A stretch of DNA of 30,735 nucleotides from Clostridiales bacterium (GTDB taxonomy: Bacteria > Bacillota_A > Clostridia > Saccharofermentanales > Saccharofermentanaceae): assembly GCA_024695545.1 (NCBI GenBank), contig JAILHZ010000168.1, positions 1 to 30,735 on the forward strand. The letters are read 5' to 3'. The notes beneath the pieces are model-generated. The model saw only the letters and a list, made by a program, of their open reading frames with translations, made no database searches and had not been told where the DNA came from. Within the stretch, counting starts at the first letter, position 1, and every line of letters starts with the position of its first letter. The position numbers were made by a program, and so were the translations under genes. Shown here piece by piece: positions 7,405-16,776 of this stretch.

Positions 7405-8910
7405 TTACTTCTTCAGAAGGTCGAGAACAGTGGCTCTCATATCTTCTTTCTCGATGATCAGATTATGCAGTACCGGCTTCTTGTTGATGTCCTTAAGGCC
7501 GTACGGGATCGGAAGTCCGCTCTCTTCAGAAAGCTCGTTGGAGATTACTTCATCAGATCTGCCGTTGCTGTAACCTGCACCGTTCAGAGCGTCCATAACG
7601 GAAGGCGCAAACTTGAACGGGGAAGCGGTCGAGACAAAGACAGTCTTGGTCTCATCTCCGGATCTCTGGTAGTAACGGTTGTAGATGTTAAAGCCGACGG
7701 CTGTGTGTGTATCGACCACGTGATCGCAGCGGTCATAGACGTCTCTGATGGTCTTGCTGATACCTGCCTCATCGGCGAAGCCGCCGACAAAGGTCATCTG
7801 CAGTGCTTTCAGCGTATCCGGATCAACGGAGTAAACACCCTTGGTCTTTAAGTCTTCCATCCACTGTGCGGTCTTGGCGGCATTCATGTCAGTTACCTCA
7901 AAGAGAAGTCTCTCGAGGTTGCTGCTGATCAGGATATCCATCGATGGAGAATTGGTCTTATAGAACTCACGGTTTCTGTCGTAAGTACCGCTTCTGAAGA
8001 AGTCGGAAAGAACCTTGTTCTTATTCGAAGCACAGATCAGTTTTCTTACCGGGATACCCATCTTCTTGGCAAACCATGCAGCAAGGATATTACCGAAGTT
8101 ACCTGTCGGAACGACAACATTCATCTTCTCGCCGAAGTTGAACTCTTCGTACTTGAGAAGCTCAACATAGGACGCGACATAGTAAGCGATCTGCGGAACG
8201 AGACGGCCCCAGTTGATGGAGTTTGCCGAAGACAGGACACAGCCCTGCTCATCGAGGATCTTCGCCACCTCCGGATCACCGAAGATCGCCTTGACGCCGG
8301 ACTGGGCATCGTCGAAGCAGCCGTTGACCGCAACAACATGCACGTTATTTCCTTCGGTAGTGATCATCTGACGCTTCTGCGCCTCGGATACGCCCTCGGA
8401 AGGATAGAATACGATAACTTCCGTGCCCGGCAGATCCTTGAATCCCTCAAGCGCTGCCTTGCCTGTATCACCGGATGTCGCGGTCAGGATGCAGATCTTT
8501 CTGTTCTCGCCGGTCTTTCTTGCGGAAGCGGTCATCAGGTGCGGCAGGAGCTGGAGTGCCATATCCTTAAATGCCGCCGTCGGGCCGTGCCACAGTTCGA
8601 GGATATACTCTCTCGGATTGTACTTGTTGAGCTGAACGAGCGGAGCCGGCTTCTCACCGAACTTCTCCTCAGCATATGCCTGCTCGCAGTAGTCCAGGAG
8701 CTCGTCGTAGGTGAAGTCCGTAAGAAACTTGCCGATAACGGTCGCCGCGATCTGCGGATAGGTCATCTCGGTCATCGCCATGACCTCACTCTTACTCAGC
8801 TGCGGGATCTCCTCCGGTACGAAAAGACCGCCATCCGGGGCAATACCCTGCTTAATGGCCTCTGCTGCCGAGAACTTCTTGTCATAACCTCTTGTGCTTA
8901 TATACATCAT
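7405..8910 (-). CDS. thrC: Threonine synthase
   Basis: Converts O-phosphohomoserine to L-threonine and phosphate using pyridoxal phosphate; the last step of threonine synthesis, in the cytoplasm. The 501-residue protein matches the long bacterial form: MMYISTRGYDKKFSAAEAI at the N-terminus, the PLP lysine in TAAFKDMALQLL (K115), the phosphate-binding TSGDTGKAAL and the NSINWGRLVPQ segment. The frame opens at an ATG at 8919, but that codon directly abuts AAGGAG. The ATG at 8910 has 9-base spacing and is chosen. It is the last gene of the operon with folC and the TPR protein and is followed by a strong terminator. No T-box or threonine attenuator is visible, because the gene is internal to the operon. 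Confidence 0.96.
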   Translation of the reverse strand: MMYISTRGYDKKFSAAEAIKQGIAPDGGLFVPEEIPQLSKSEVMAMTEMTYPQIAATVIGKFLTDFTYDELLDYCEQAYAEEKFGEKPAPLVQLNKYNPREYILELWHGPTAAFKDMALQLLPHLMTASARKTGENRKICILTATSGDTGKAALEGFKDLPGTEVIVFYPSEGVSEAQKRQMITTEGNNVHVVAVNGCFDDAQSGVKAIFGDPEVAKILDEQGCVLSSANSINWGRLVPQIAYYVASYVELLKYEEFNFGEKMNVVVPTGNFGNILAAWFAKKMGIPVRKLICASNKNKVLSDFFRSGTYDRNREFYKTNSPSMDILISSNLERLLFEVTDMNAAKTAQWMEDLKTKGVYSVDPDTLKALQMTFVGGFADEAGISKTIRDVYDRCDHVVDTHTAVGFNIYNRYYQRSGDETKTVFVSTASPFKFAPSVMDALNGAGYSNGRSDEVISNELSEESGLPIPYGLKDINKKPVLHNLIIEKEDMRATVLDLLKK

Positions 8911-8935
8911 GGAAAACATCTCCTTACTTAACTAC

Positions 8936-9967
8936 TTATGCTCCCGCCGGCGTTTCCGCAGCAGTTTCTACCTGTGCATCCGGGGTCGTATCTGCCGGTG
9001 TTGTATCCGGCGTCGTCTCCGGTGTCGTCTCCGCCTGAGTTGCCGCAGTGGCCGTATCTTCCGGGGAATCGCCCACTGTCTCTTCAATTGTCCAAGGCGT
9101 TGTGATAACGATATCGCTTTCCTCGCCAAAAGCACTGTTGTACTCGGCGATGATCAAATTTACGCTCGCATCTCCGGCCTTCTCGGCAAGTTTCTTCTCG
9201 AGGAACTCAACCTTCTCGGCATCTTTGCTCTTCGCCGTGGCCTTCTTGACTGAGGGAACGATCACGAATACCGTCAGTGCGATCAGTCCTGCAAGAACAA
9301 CGATGACTGCAAAAGCGATCGCCGTCATGCGCATCTTCTCGGCAGGAGTCTTCGGGAACTCTACGTTGATTGCCTCGTCCGGGATCTCTCCGTTTGAGGA
9401 AGTGGACTGTGCAAGCGCATCGCGGATCTCTTTTTCCGTCGCGATTCTTCTCTTTCTCGGCTTCTTCGGCGCCTTGATCAGGATCGGAGCCTGTACATGG
9501 ATCCTCTCTCTGTTCTCACTTTCAGCCACCATCGGTGACTCCTGGCGCGTGATCGCCGAGGAAAGTGCTTTTAGCGGAGACTCTTCGGGTGTCGCATCCG
9601 CAATCGCCTGAGCCTGTTCATACTCGACCTTTGCCTGTGCCAGACAGTACTGCGCAAGTTCGGTCATCGCCTGCGAATGCAGACCGCACGTCAGCGCATG
9701 CTCGAAGCACTTGAGCGCTCTGTGGTATTCCTCGCACTGCGCGACACAGATACCGAAAAGAAGCGAAGGCTCGCCCCAGGTCGGGTATTCCGTGATGATC
9801 TTCTTGAGGGAAATGATGGCGACATCCGCGCCGTCACTGTTCATATTAAAGAGCGCACGGTTGTACTGGCGGGCCAGCTGCTCCGATTCTTCCGGCGGAA
9901 GGCGGAACACCACCAGGTCACGGGTGGTGATCTCCGGTATGGTCTTTCCTGCAGTTTTCCAATCCAT
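8936..9967 (-). CDS. TPR-containing single-pass membrane protein with Thr/Pro-rich C-terminus
   Basis: A 343-residue protein of unknown function. The N-terminal part (about 25-125) has TPR-like helices (ARQYNRALFNMNSDGADVAIISLKKIITEYP and GICVAQCEEYHRALKCFEHALTCG). A basic segment with KKPRKRR (about 170) follows, then one membrane helix (about 213-236, AIAFAVIVVLAGLIALTVFV). Next comes a short coiled coil and a Thr/Glu/Pro-rich tail (TTPETTPDTTPADTTPDA). Basic residues before the helix put the TPR region in the cytoplasm and the tail outside, which suggests a wall-spanning tail. The ATG at 9967 has AGGA at 9 bases. It lies between folC and thrC with gaps of 21 and 25 bases, so it is co-transcribed, but no functional link to either is evident. 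Confidence 0.85.
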   Translation of the reverse strand: MDWKTAGKTIPEITTRDLVVFRLPPEESEQLARQYNRALFNMNSDGADVAIISLKKIITEYPTWGEPSLLFGICVAQCEEYHRALKCFEHALTCGLHSQAMTELAQYCLAQAKVEYEQAQAIADATPEESPLKALSSAITRQESPMVAESENRERIHVQAPILIKAPKKPRKRRIATEKEIRDALAQSTSSNGEIPDEAINVEFPKTPAEKMRMTAIAFAVIVVLAGLIALTVFVIVPSVKKATAKSKDAEKVEFLEKKLAEKAGDASVNLIIAEYNSAFGEESDIVITTPWTIEETVGDSPEDTATAATQAETTPETTPDTTPADTTPDAQVETAAETPAGA

Positions 9968-9988
9968 ATGCGCTTGTCCTGTTCTTCT

Positions 9989-11413
9989 TTACTTATTGCC
10001 GCGGCCGGCCAGTTCTTCCCTGATCACGCCCCGGGCCTCGCCCAGAAGATAGAGAGAACCGATCATGTAGAGCGGAGAGCTGTTCTTCAGCGCCCGTTTC
10101 ACGGCTTTTCTGCATGCTTCCTCCACATCGTCGATAGCGTGCAGTTTATCTATAGCATTATACATACACGACTCCGAATTGTAAAACGCCTCGGAGTTTA
10201 AAAGAGCTTGTCTCCACGCGTCGCGGAGCTCCTCTGCCTTCATGGCTCTTTTCTGGTTCGGCGTCACAAGTGTAATTTCTCCCACCGGCACACACCAGTT
10301 CTCCGCAAGGATATCGAGCATCCTTGCTACATCCTTGTCCGCCATGACGCCCATGATCACTTCACAGGGCTCTTCTTCCGCGAGTTCCGGCATCTCCAGA
10401 AGAAAAGATACAAACGAAGTTACGCCCTGCGGGTTATGTGCACCATCGAGGATCACCGGCGGATCCTGACTGATCGCCTCAAGCCTGCCCTTCCAAAGCA
10501 CATGCGCGATTCCTTCGTGCAGGGCTTCTTCCGACACGAAAGACTCCATCGCCAGAAGCGCCAGCGAAGCATTCTCCAGCTGATAGTCACCGTGCATGCG
10601 GATGCGGAAGTTCTTTTCTTTCCAGCAAAAGCACTGTCCCGAGAGGTCCTGAGTGGTCCTTACGGCCTTATTTCCGATGTTCCAGATAAGCGGAGCGTGC
10701 TTTTCACTTGCAATCTTCTCTAATACGATCCTTGCCTGCTCGGCCTCATCCGGCGGAACTTCCCTCTGGAAAGTATCCATCGCGAATACCGGGCAGCCTT
10801 CCTTGATGATGCCGCCCTTCTCTCCCGCGATCTCGCCGAGGGTGTTGCCGAGGCGGTCCGTATGGTCATAGCCCAGTGCCGTAATGATGCACGCCTGAGG
10901 TTTTTCAATCACATTCGTCGAGTCAAGACGTCCGCCGAGACCCGTCTCCAGAACCACAACGTCACAGTTCTTTTCGGCAAAGTATAAGAAGGCGACCGCG
11001 GTCACCAGTTCAAATTCCGTGGGGTGTTCCTGCCCTTCCTCAAGCATTTCTTTTACCTTGCTCTCGACAAGGCCGGAAAGGCACCGTAAAGAATCGGAGT
11101 CGATCTCTCCGTAAGTATCATCCTTTTCCCATGAAAGGAGGCCCTCTCTTCCGTCAATAATCCGGATCCTCTCGGAAAATCTCTCCAGGAAAGGAGACGT
11201 ATAGAGTCCGACTTTTTTGCCGTCCCAGGCCAGCATCGATGCACAGTAGGCTGAGACGGAGCCCTTGCCGTTCGTGCCTGCAATATGGAAAGCGGACAGG
11301 TGCTTTTCGGGATGCGAAAGCTTCTCGAGAAGACTGTTCATCCGCTCGAGTCCGAGTTTGATTCCGAATTTATTCGCTGTCTGAAGAAATTCCGGAGCGC
11401 TGTAATCGATCAT
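9989..11413 (-). CDS. folC: Folylpolyglutamate synthase / dihydrofolate synthase
   Basis: Adds glutamate to folates, and in the bifunctional form also to dihydropteroate, with ATP, in the cytoplasm. The 474-residue protein shows the Mur-ligase-like P-loop HIAGTNGKGSVSAY (GTNGKGS about 46-52), the family segments VVLETGLGGRLDSTN, TALGYDHTDRLGNTLGEIAGEKGGI and ILDGAHNPQG, and normal length. The ATG at 11413 follows AAGGAG. The gtrA-like gene ends 9 bases upstream and the TPR gene follows after 21 bases. It contains one exact and two near copies of the dispersed 9-mer (10627, 10698, 11299). Whether it has both activities cannot be told from motifs alone. Confidence 0.95.
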   Translation of the reverse strand: MIDYSAPEFLQTANKFGIKLGLERMNSLLEKLSHPEKHLSAFHIAGTNGKGSVSAYCASMLAWDGKKVGLYTSPFLERFSERIRIIDGREGLLSWEKDDTYGEIDSDSLRCLSGLVESKVKEMLEEGQEHPTEFELVTAVAFLYFAEKNCDVVVLETGLGGRLDSTNVIEKPQACIITALGYDHTDRLGNTLGEIAGEKGGIIKEGCPVFAMDTFQREVPPDEAEQARIVLEKIASEKHAPLIWNIGNKAVRTTQDLSGQCFCWKEKNFRIRMHGDYQLENASLALLAMESFVSEEALHEGIAHVLWKGRLEAISQDPPVILDGAHNPQGVTSFVSFLLEMPELAEEEPCEVIMGVMADKDVARMLDILAENWCVPVGEITLVTPNQKRAMKAEELRDAWRQALLNSEAFYNSESCMYNAIDKLHAIDDVEEACRKAVKRALKNSSPLYMIGSLYLLGEARGVIREELAGRGNK

Positions 11414-11422
11414 GGAAACTCC

Positions 11423-12016
11423 TTAGGATTCAGAGGATTCCTCTTCCGAAGTTTTATCGTCAGCAGATCCTTCCGAAGCGTTATCCGCTGCTGCCGGTTT
11501 CTTGAAGATAAAGATCTTACTGAAAATATAGTTGGCAACCACTACGAATACGGAAATAAAGATCTTGACGATATATTTGTTCGTCACATCAAAACCGAAT
11601 ACGGTAAGGAATACATCGTCCTTCGGCATTCCCATCGCGTTCTCCATCACCATGATGCCCAACGAGAACAGACCGAGCTCGAAGGCAAAGAACGTGAAAA
11701 GACGTGCGATAACGAAACTGATGAACTCTTTTAAGACATTTCCTTTCGTACGGAAAACATAGAGTTTATTCGTGACATATGCAAATACAATAGCAACCAC
11801 CCATGCAATCGCATTGATGAATGTAACGAAAAGATCGAAGTCCCAGCTTCCGATCTTGACCGGCCACTTTACATCGAAGGCCTTGTCGAGGATTGCAAAT
11901 GTGATCAGATTAACGATTGTGGTAAGTACACCGAATACGAAATACCAGAAGATCTCCCGGAATTTCTCATTCTGCATCAGTTTTTTCAGCCCGGAAGGCT
12001 GCTCATTTGTGCTCAT
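11423..12016 (-). CDS. GtrA-like membrane protein
   Basis: A 197-residue protein of the GtrA family (PF04138), small four-helix membrane proteins associated with moving or using lipid-linked sugars in cell-surface polysaccharide assembly. Visible features are the N-terminal FWYFVFGVLTTIVNLITFAIL helix, a second helix ending in FAYVTNKLYVFRTKG (the family's conserved N-K-x-x-V-F pattern), a third helix (FISFVIARLFTFFAFELGLF) and a fourth ending in NYIFSKIFIFKK. The C-terminus is an acidic, serine-rich tail. The start codon overlaps the stop of the upstream surface-protein gene as TGATG, which suggests translational coupling and a shared role at the cell envelope. The sugar is unknown. Confidence 0.9.
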   Translation of the reverse strand: MSTNEQPSGLKKLMQNEKFREIFWYFVFGVLTTIVNLITFAILDKAFDVKWPVKIGSWDFDLFVTFINAIAWVVAIVFAYVTNKLYVFRTKGNVLKEFISFVIARLFTFFAFELGLFSLGIMVMENAMGMPKDDVFLTVFGFDVTNKYIVKIFISVFVVVANYIFSKIFIFKKPAAADNASEGSADDKTSEEESSES

Positions 12017-13500
12017 CAGACTCTCCTTGGCTTTACCTGACGGCGGTACGAGATCCTTCTTCTGTAGAAGAGGATGCCAATGATCAGGGCCTCAGCCACT
12101 GCTATACTAGCACAGATAATAAACAAATACAAAAATAAGTTTCTGTGGGTGCTCGGCGCCTTGTACGGATAGAAGTCTTTATCGGCCGAATCGATCACAT
12201 AGAATCTGGCCGTTCCGTCTTCTGTCTGAAGATACGCGATCTTGGTGGATCCGTCCTTCGAGACATAGCCGTCAATTTCCGTGGCCCCGTATGTGATCTT
12301 CGTCGCCGTAAATCCTTCCGGCACCATTACATCGACGGGTTTTTCCGCGACTGTAAGGATCAGGGAAGATCTAAGAAGCATCTTCCCGGGCTCATAAAGA
12401 CGCATGGTATCTGTTTCCTGATTATAGACATAAAGATCTGCCGCCTGATATCCGGTACGAACGAAGATCAGGACACTGAGGACGCCGTCTTTGCGGAAGC
12501 ACGGCACTTCTTTTCCGTCTACCACACAGGTCGACTGGTAGAAATTCGCGGGGATCACCAGAGACTCCGGAAGCGGTACGAACTCGTAGATCTGTCCGTT
12601 CTTGTCTTCGAGCTGGATACCCTCGACGATCAGCGAATCACTTCGATAGATGCTGATCGTATACACATTCATGGCTGCGCCGTCTTCCGCCATAACCTTT
12701 ACCAGCACGGTGTTGCCGCCGATCTGAAGATCCGATCCGCCCTCTACCGTAACTGTTGATTTCAAGTTATACGGGATCGCATTGACCGCAACATCCGTCG
12801 TATTCTTAGATACTACGATCGAGTATTCAAAAACACCCGGGTCAAATTCCGGCTCCAGTGTCAGGGAACCGACTGTCAGTGCAGAGAGAGTTGCGTCAGA
12901 GGATACCATCGCCTGCACGATCACGGATGCGCTTGTGCCGGATCCTGCAACAACGTTTTCCAGAGAACTGTCACGGAGTCCGGAGATCGTTCCGAGCCAA
13001 GCTTTGACTTCGCCTCTGGCCTGATCGCTGATACGGAATTTCAGAGTGGCTACGATGATCGGTGAATCCGTAGAAAAAACCTGATCTCTTTCCAGCGCCT
13101 GCGTCGTAGGATCTTTATCCTCTCCGCCATTGCCCTGGATGATGTTCTCCTCGACCTCCGCGTTGACTGCCGAGAAACGGATCATCGCCTCTTCTTCGAG
13201 TTTTTCATAATCAAGTTTGAAACCTTCCAGTTCTTCACCGAGCTCCATGCCGACAAACTCCAGCGCACTGGAATCGTAGCCGATCTCGATCGGACCGAAG
13301 CGTGTTATCGACGGAAAAGAACTGAAGCTGACATCAAGGATCACGGTTTCCCCGGTCTGTGCGGAGGGTTCCCGGAAAGCAAGGTTTACGGTAACACCGC
13401 CTGCCGCATGAAGATTTGCCGTAAACGAAAATACAACCGCTACGGAAAACAGTAGCGGCAATAAGACAGACACACATATCTTACGCAGGTATTTCCTCAT
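12016..13500 (-). CDS. Membrane-anchored surface protein with cohesin-like and cadherin-like beta-sandwich domains
   Basis: A 494-residue protein. The signal peptide spans about residues 1-32 (MRKYLRKICVSVLLPLLFSV..., probable cleavage near LHAAG). A cohesin-like beta-sandwich follows (about 34-190; TGETVILDVSFSSFPSITRFGPIEIGYD), then a cadherin-like beta-sandwich of the PF12733 type (about 203-290; LSALTVGSLTLEPEFDPGVFEYSI ... VYTISIYR). An unassigned beta-rich region (about 295-440) precedes one membrane helix (about 447-473) and a basic cytoplasmic tail (RRRISYRRQVKPRRV). It should be anchored with its bulk outside. Its own promoter lies upstream and gtrA is coupled downstream. The cohesin assignment is by fold pattern; a dockerin partner is not in the window. 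The neighbour at 13578 shares the PF12733 domain. Confidence 0.8.
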   Translation of the reverse strand: MRKYLRKICVSVLLPLLFSVAVVFSFTANLHAAGGVTVNLAFREPSAQTGETVILDVSFSSFPSITRFGPIEIGYDSSALEFVGMELGEELEGFKLDYEKLEEEAMIRFSAVNAEVEENIIQGNGGEDKDPTTQALERDQVFSTDSPIIVATLKFRISDQARGEVKAWLGTISGLRDSSLENVVAGSGTSASVIVQAMVSSDATLSALTVGSLTLEPEFDPGVFEYSIVVSKNTTDVAVNAIPYNLKSTVTVEGGSDLQIGGNTVLVKVMAEDGAAMNVYTISIYRSDSLIVEGIQLEDKNGQIYEFVPLPESLVIPANFYQSTCVVDGKEVPCFRKDGVLSVLIFVRTGYQAADLYVYNQETDTMRLYEPGKMLLRSSLILTVAEKPVDVMVPEGFTATKITYGATEIDGYVSKDGSTKIAYLQTEDGTARFYVIDSADKDFYPYKAPSTHRNLFLYLFIICASIAVAEALIIGILFYRRRISYRRQVKPRRV

Positions 13501-13544
13501 AAATCCTTTACACGTCCCGATTCCAGGGTGTTTCTTGTGCCTGC

Positions 13545-13573
13545 ATTATATAAGATAAATACGCGCAATGCAA
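13545..13573 (-). promoter_or_regulatory. Promoter of the surface protein-gtrA-folC-TPR-thrC operon
   Basis: Minus-strand TTGCAT (13573-13568) and a perfect TATAAT (13550-13545) are 17 bases apart. The -35 lies 5 bases after the stop codon of the glucosaminidase gene, so this gene set can start independently although no terminator is visible before it. Confidence 0.65.
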
Positions 13574-13577
13574 TTAA

Positions 13578-16133
13578 TTATTTTGGAGATTTTCCGTATT
13601 CGGCCGGCATCTGTTCATAAACAGGGATAATGAACACGAAAGAGGAGTCAAGCATGTCCTGTGAAGCATATGCAGTATAGTAGCGGACGGACTCATTTGC
13701 CGCCATCGCGATATTCTGCGCATACTGATGTTTATACATTCCGTCATCGTTATCGAGGATATCGAATTTCTGGAAGTACAGCGTATTCTGACCGATCTCG
13801 ATATAGCTTCTGGCGATCCAGAGCGCGCCGCCGCAGATGGCCTTCTCCGGTGTCGTCCACGGAAGCAGGAGTGCCTCCTCGTCCGGTGTGATCTGCTTCT
13901 CATCCGGTTTGGAACCGTACTTGGCATACTTCGCGCCATTGATCTGCGCACCGTTCTGGACGCTCGGATTCGGCGTAGAGCCGATGTTATAGAAGTTGAA
14001 GTATCCCTCATATCCGTCCAGAGTTCCGTGCGCAAGCTTCGATTCGCCGTTTCTTCCCATCTCCTGCAGGATACGGCTGGCCAGGAAATACGGGGAAACG
14101 CCCGCTTCCTTTCCCGCCTTCAGAAGGATCGATGCATAGTCCGGATCGTCCGCATCGAGGAAGGAATTCTTCGTCATCGCCATGATGCCGTCCCTCGTGT
14201 GTGCCGTATCATCGAAAGAGAGTTTCTCGAACTGGAATACTCCATCCGGAGTCAGGAAGTTTCTCGGATCCAGGAAGTACTGGACGACCTCACGCTTTGC
14301 CGCCTTCCAGGACTTGCCGTCATATACGGGGCTTCCGGGCTTGACCCAGGTCGGATTATATGTAGAGCTGATCAGCGATCTGTCGACATGATCCTCGTTA
14401 TCGAGAACCTCTTCAAAGGTCAGACCGGTCTTATAGGCTTCGAACCGGTAGTTCGGATGCAGACAGTGCAGAAGCCACAGTCCGTCCGAATAGGTGTCCG
14501 GGAACTGCGACAGGGTATTTCTTCTGAAGCCTTCCGAATCCTGTCCATTCAGAAGATGCAAAGTATATTTTCTGGTCGTTCCGTCGATTGAAGAAACTTC
14601 TACGATCAGCGTATTGGCTCCGGAATCGATATTCACCTTGTCACCCAGGTTCGCAGAAGGCAGAAGCCCGGATTTCTTTGTCAGGTGCACATCGGACGCA
14701 TATCCTTCCACTGCCGTGAAGTCGATGCCGACCTCAGAGAAGGAGTCTCCGACCAGAGAGTAGTCGAAATTATCCATGGAAAACTCCGGATAGATCGGGA
14801 GCTCCCCGTTTTTGGAATCGGTAAATGTCAGCTCCGTCAGGTAAGCATTCAGCGGCAGGAATTTGATCGTCGAGCGTGTCATCTCGATCGTCGCACCCCC
14901 TGCGTCCTTACATGTAACGATCCGATCCTTCTCATCGTCCGATACAGCGCCTGTCGGCATCGGAGTCGGGACGATCCCTTCATCGCTTACGACAGCCAGA
15001 TATCCGGTCTCATCCGACCGTCCGACTTCTTTAGACTGGACCAGGACATAGGAGACCTCGGCAATAGAAGGCGGAGCACTCTCACTTCTCTTGACGCGGA
15101 CAAAGAATGCATTTTCCGCCGTGCTCTCCGTATTTTCTTTATCGGAAGCATCTGTTTCCTGTTTCTCTCCACGGAGCGTCTCAAAATCCACATCGTGAAG
15201 GTCGTTCGTACCGACCAGCGTACCGAAACGGTCATAGAGGAAAACGGCCACATCAGAAGATGCCTCGAGAAGATTCACATAGGCATTTCTCTCCCCTGCA
15301 TCCAGCGAGTACCATGACTCCTGGGCACCCTGCGAAATGCTTGAGGAAACGACCGTATCATTCTCCAGGATCGTGAAGTCGGGAATATTCACCTTTCCTC
15401 CGGTAACTACCTTTCCTCTTCCGTCAGAGGTACGGAGCAATATGACCACTTCGTGATTTCCCGGAACTTCCCCGAGCGTATCCCATTCCATCGTGAAGGC
15501 CACCTGACCGTCAGCCGGCGGGACATCGATCTGACCCGGACGCAGCGACTGGTCCACGAAGAAATCCGTACGCATCTGTTTGCCATCCATCTGGATCTTA
15601 CCCTCAATGCGACGAACACCGAAAGCATAACCTTCTTCGTTCTCGAGAGGGCTCTGTATCTCGATGCTGTTGCACCTCGTGCCCTTCGGGTCCGAAAAAC
15701 CGTTGACCGGCGAATAGGTGATATTGACTTCACTTAGCACCTTCTCGATGACAAAACGTCTGGAATTGCCGGAAAGCATTTCTTCGATCTTATCTGCTTT
15801 GTATGCATCGTTATAGGCAACGCATGCCAGATCGGAGGCAAAAGCACTGTCATCCTTTCCTCCCAGAAGATAAGGGTGCGCCGTGAACTGGTTCTCAACG
15901 TAGTCAGAAACATTAAGATGACCCTGAGTAACCTCTCTTTCCCAGAAAGGGAGCGAATCTTCCGTGCCTGTAAGCACAGCGGTCCTGTACATCGTATCTT
16001 TCGCTTCCCGGGAAAGCGATGCTTTCTTGTCGACACTCAGCAGGGTCCCTGCCACAAAAAGGATCACGATCAGACCGAGAACACCCGCAACTATCGCAAG
16101 AATGATATATACTTTTCGAAATTTATCTCCCAT
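13578..16133 (-). CDS. Membrane-anchored peptidoglycan glucosaminidase with cadherin-like domain
   Basis: An 851-residue protein. It has an N-terminal membrane anchor (about 9-32) followed by a long extracellular part. Residues about 130-310 look beta-rich. A PF12733-type cadherin-like sandwich spans about 430-528 (LTELTFTDS ... YPEFSMDNFDYSL ... RKYTLHLL). A segment HPNYRFEAYKTGLTFEEVLDNE (about 559-580) is typical of clostridial wall hydrolases. The C-terminal endo-beta-N-acetylglucosaminidase domain (about 640-840) has the probable catalytic E691 in SRILQEMG, then the family's GTLDGYEGYFNFYNIG motif. It would cut the glycan backbone of peptidoglycan during growth or division. AAGGA precedes the ATG at 16133. 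It follows yfbR by 16 bases and is probably in that transcript. Confidence 0.88.
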   Translation of the reverse strand: MGDKFRKVYIILAIVAGVLGLIVILFVAGTLLSVDKKASLSREAKDTMYRTAVLTGTEDSLPFWEREVTQGHLNVSDYVENQFTAHPYLLGGKDDSAFASDLACVAYNDAYKADKIEEMLSGNSRRFVIEKVLSEVNITYSPVNGFSDPKGTRCNSIEIQSPLENEEGYAFGVRRIEGKIQMDGKQMRTDFFVDQSLRPGQIDVPPADGQVAFTMEWDTLGEVPGNHEVVILLRTSDGRGKVVTGGKVNIPDFTILENDTVVSSSISQGAQESWYSLDAGERNAYVNLLEASSDVAVFLYDRFGTLVGTNDLHDVDFETLRGEKQETDASDKENTESTAENAFFVRVKRSESAPPSIAEVSYVLVQSKEVGRSDETGYLAVVSDEGIVPTPMPTGAVSDDEKDRIVTCKDAGGATIEMTRSTIKFLPLNAYLTELTFTDSKNGELPIYPEFSMDNFDYSLVGDSFSEVGIDFTAVEGYASDVHLTKKSGLLPSANLGDKVNIDSGANTLIVEVSSIDGTTRKYTLHLLNGQDSEGFRRNTLSQFPDTYSDGLWLLHCLHPNYRFEAYKTGLTFEEVLDNEDHVDRSLISSTYNPTWVKPGSPVYDGKSWKAAKREVVQYFLDPRNFLTPDGVFQFEKLSFDDTAHTRDGIMAMTKNSFLDADDPDYASILLKAGKEAGVSPYFLASRILQEMGRNGESKLAHGTLDGYEGYFNFYNIGSTPNPSVQNGAQINGAKYAKYGSKPDEKQITPDEEALLLPWTTPEKAICGGALWIARSYIEIGQNTLYFQKFDILDNDDGMYKHQYAQNIAMAANESVRYYTAYASQDMLDSSFVFIIPVYEQMPAEYGKSPK

Positions 16134-16149
16134 TCTTTTCCTTTGATGC

Positions 16150-16761
16150 TTACTTGCTGATCTCGTCTAATGTCATGCCATAGGGTGGAACAAAGTGTGT
16201 CAGATAAAACTCTGCCTCTTCGCAGTTCAGAGCGTGGATCGATTTCTCGATCGATTCCTTGGCGGAATGGAACTCGTCGTTGGCTGCTTTCTCCTCCATC
16301 AGGCACTTCAGAAAAGCACTGAGCCGGTCGGCTGCCTTGACCAGACGATGTATCTCCTTACGCTTCGGATCCGAAAGATCCGGAAGCAGAAGATTTCTGT
16401 ACTCGCCTTCAATCTGTTGCGGAAGCAGTGCCAGGATATTCTCCGCGGCCTGCGCTTCAACCTCTTTATATGCGGTCTTAAGTTCATCGTTCTTATACTT
16501 GATCGGTGTCGGCATGTCGCCGGTAATGATCTCCGTAACATCGTGGTAGAGTGCTTCGCCCATGGTAAGGAACGGATCCACCGGATCCTTCTTCAGGATG
16601 TTATTGTGGATCAAGGCCAGTGAATGTGCGATGACCGCTACATCAAAGCTGTGCTCCTTTAAGTTCTCCTGCCGGGTGTTTCTCATCAGGCCCCAGCGCT
16701 GGATATACTGCATGCGGTCGAGCATCGCATAGAAATTATAAAGATCTTCTTTGTGCTCCAT
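16150..16761 (-). CDS. yfbR: 5'-deoxynucleotidase, YfbR-like HD phosphohydrolase
   Basis: Dephosphorylates deoxyribonucleoside 5'-monophosphates in the cytoplasm. The 203-residue protein aligns with E. coli YfbR (199 residues) along its length. It has the substrate-selecting RW pair in QRWGLMRNTR (R22, W23), the first metal histidine H37 in EHSFDVAVIAH, the HD pair H73-D74 in ALYHDVTEIITGDMPTP (with E77 and D82) and the C-terminal metal aspartate in VKAADRLSAFLKC. Start at the ATG after GGAGGAGAA. It follows dgt by 15 bases. The two enzymes together can take dGTP and dNMPs to deoxynucleosides. Substrate range is inferred from the family. Confidence 0.92.
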   Translation of the reverse strand: MEHKEDLYNFYAMLDRMQYIQRWGLMRNTRQENLKEHSFDVAVIAHSLALIHNNILKKDPVDPFLTMGEALYHDVTEIITGDMPTPIKYKNDELKTAYKEVEAQAAENILALLPQQIEGEYRNLLLPDLSDPKRKEIHRLVKAADRLSAFLKCLMEEKAANDEFHSAKESIEKSIHALNCEEAEFYLTHFVPPYGMTLDEISK

Positions 16762-16776
16762 TTCTCCTCCCGTTTC

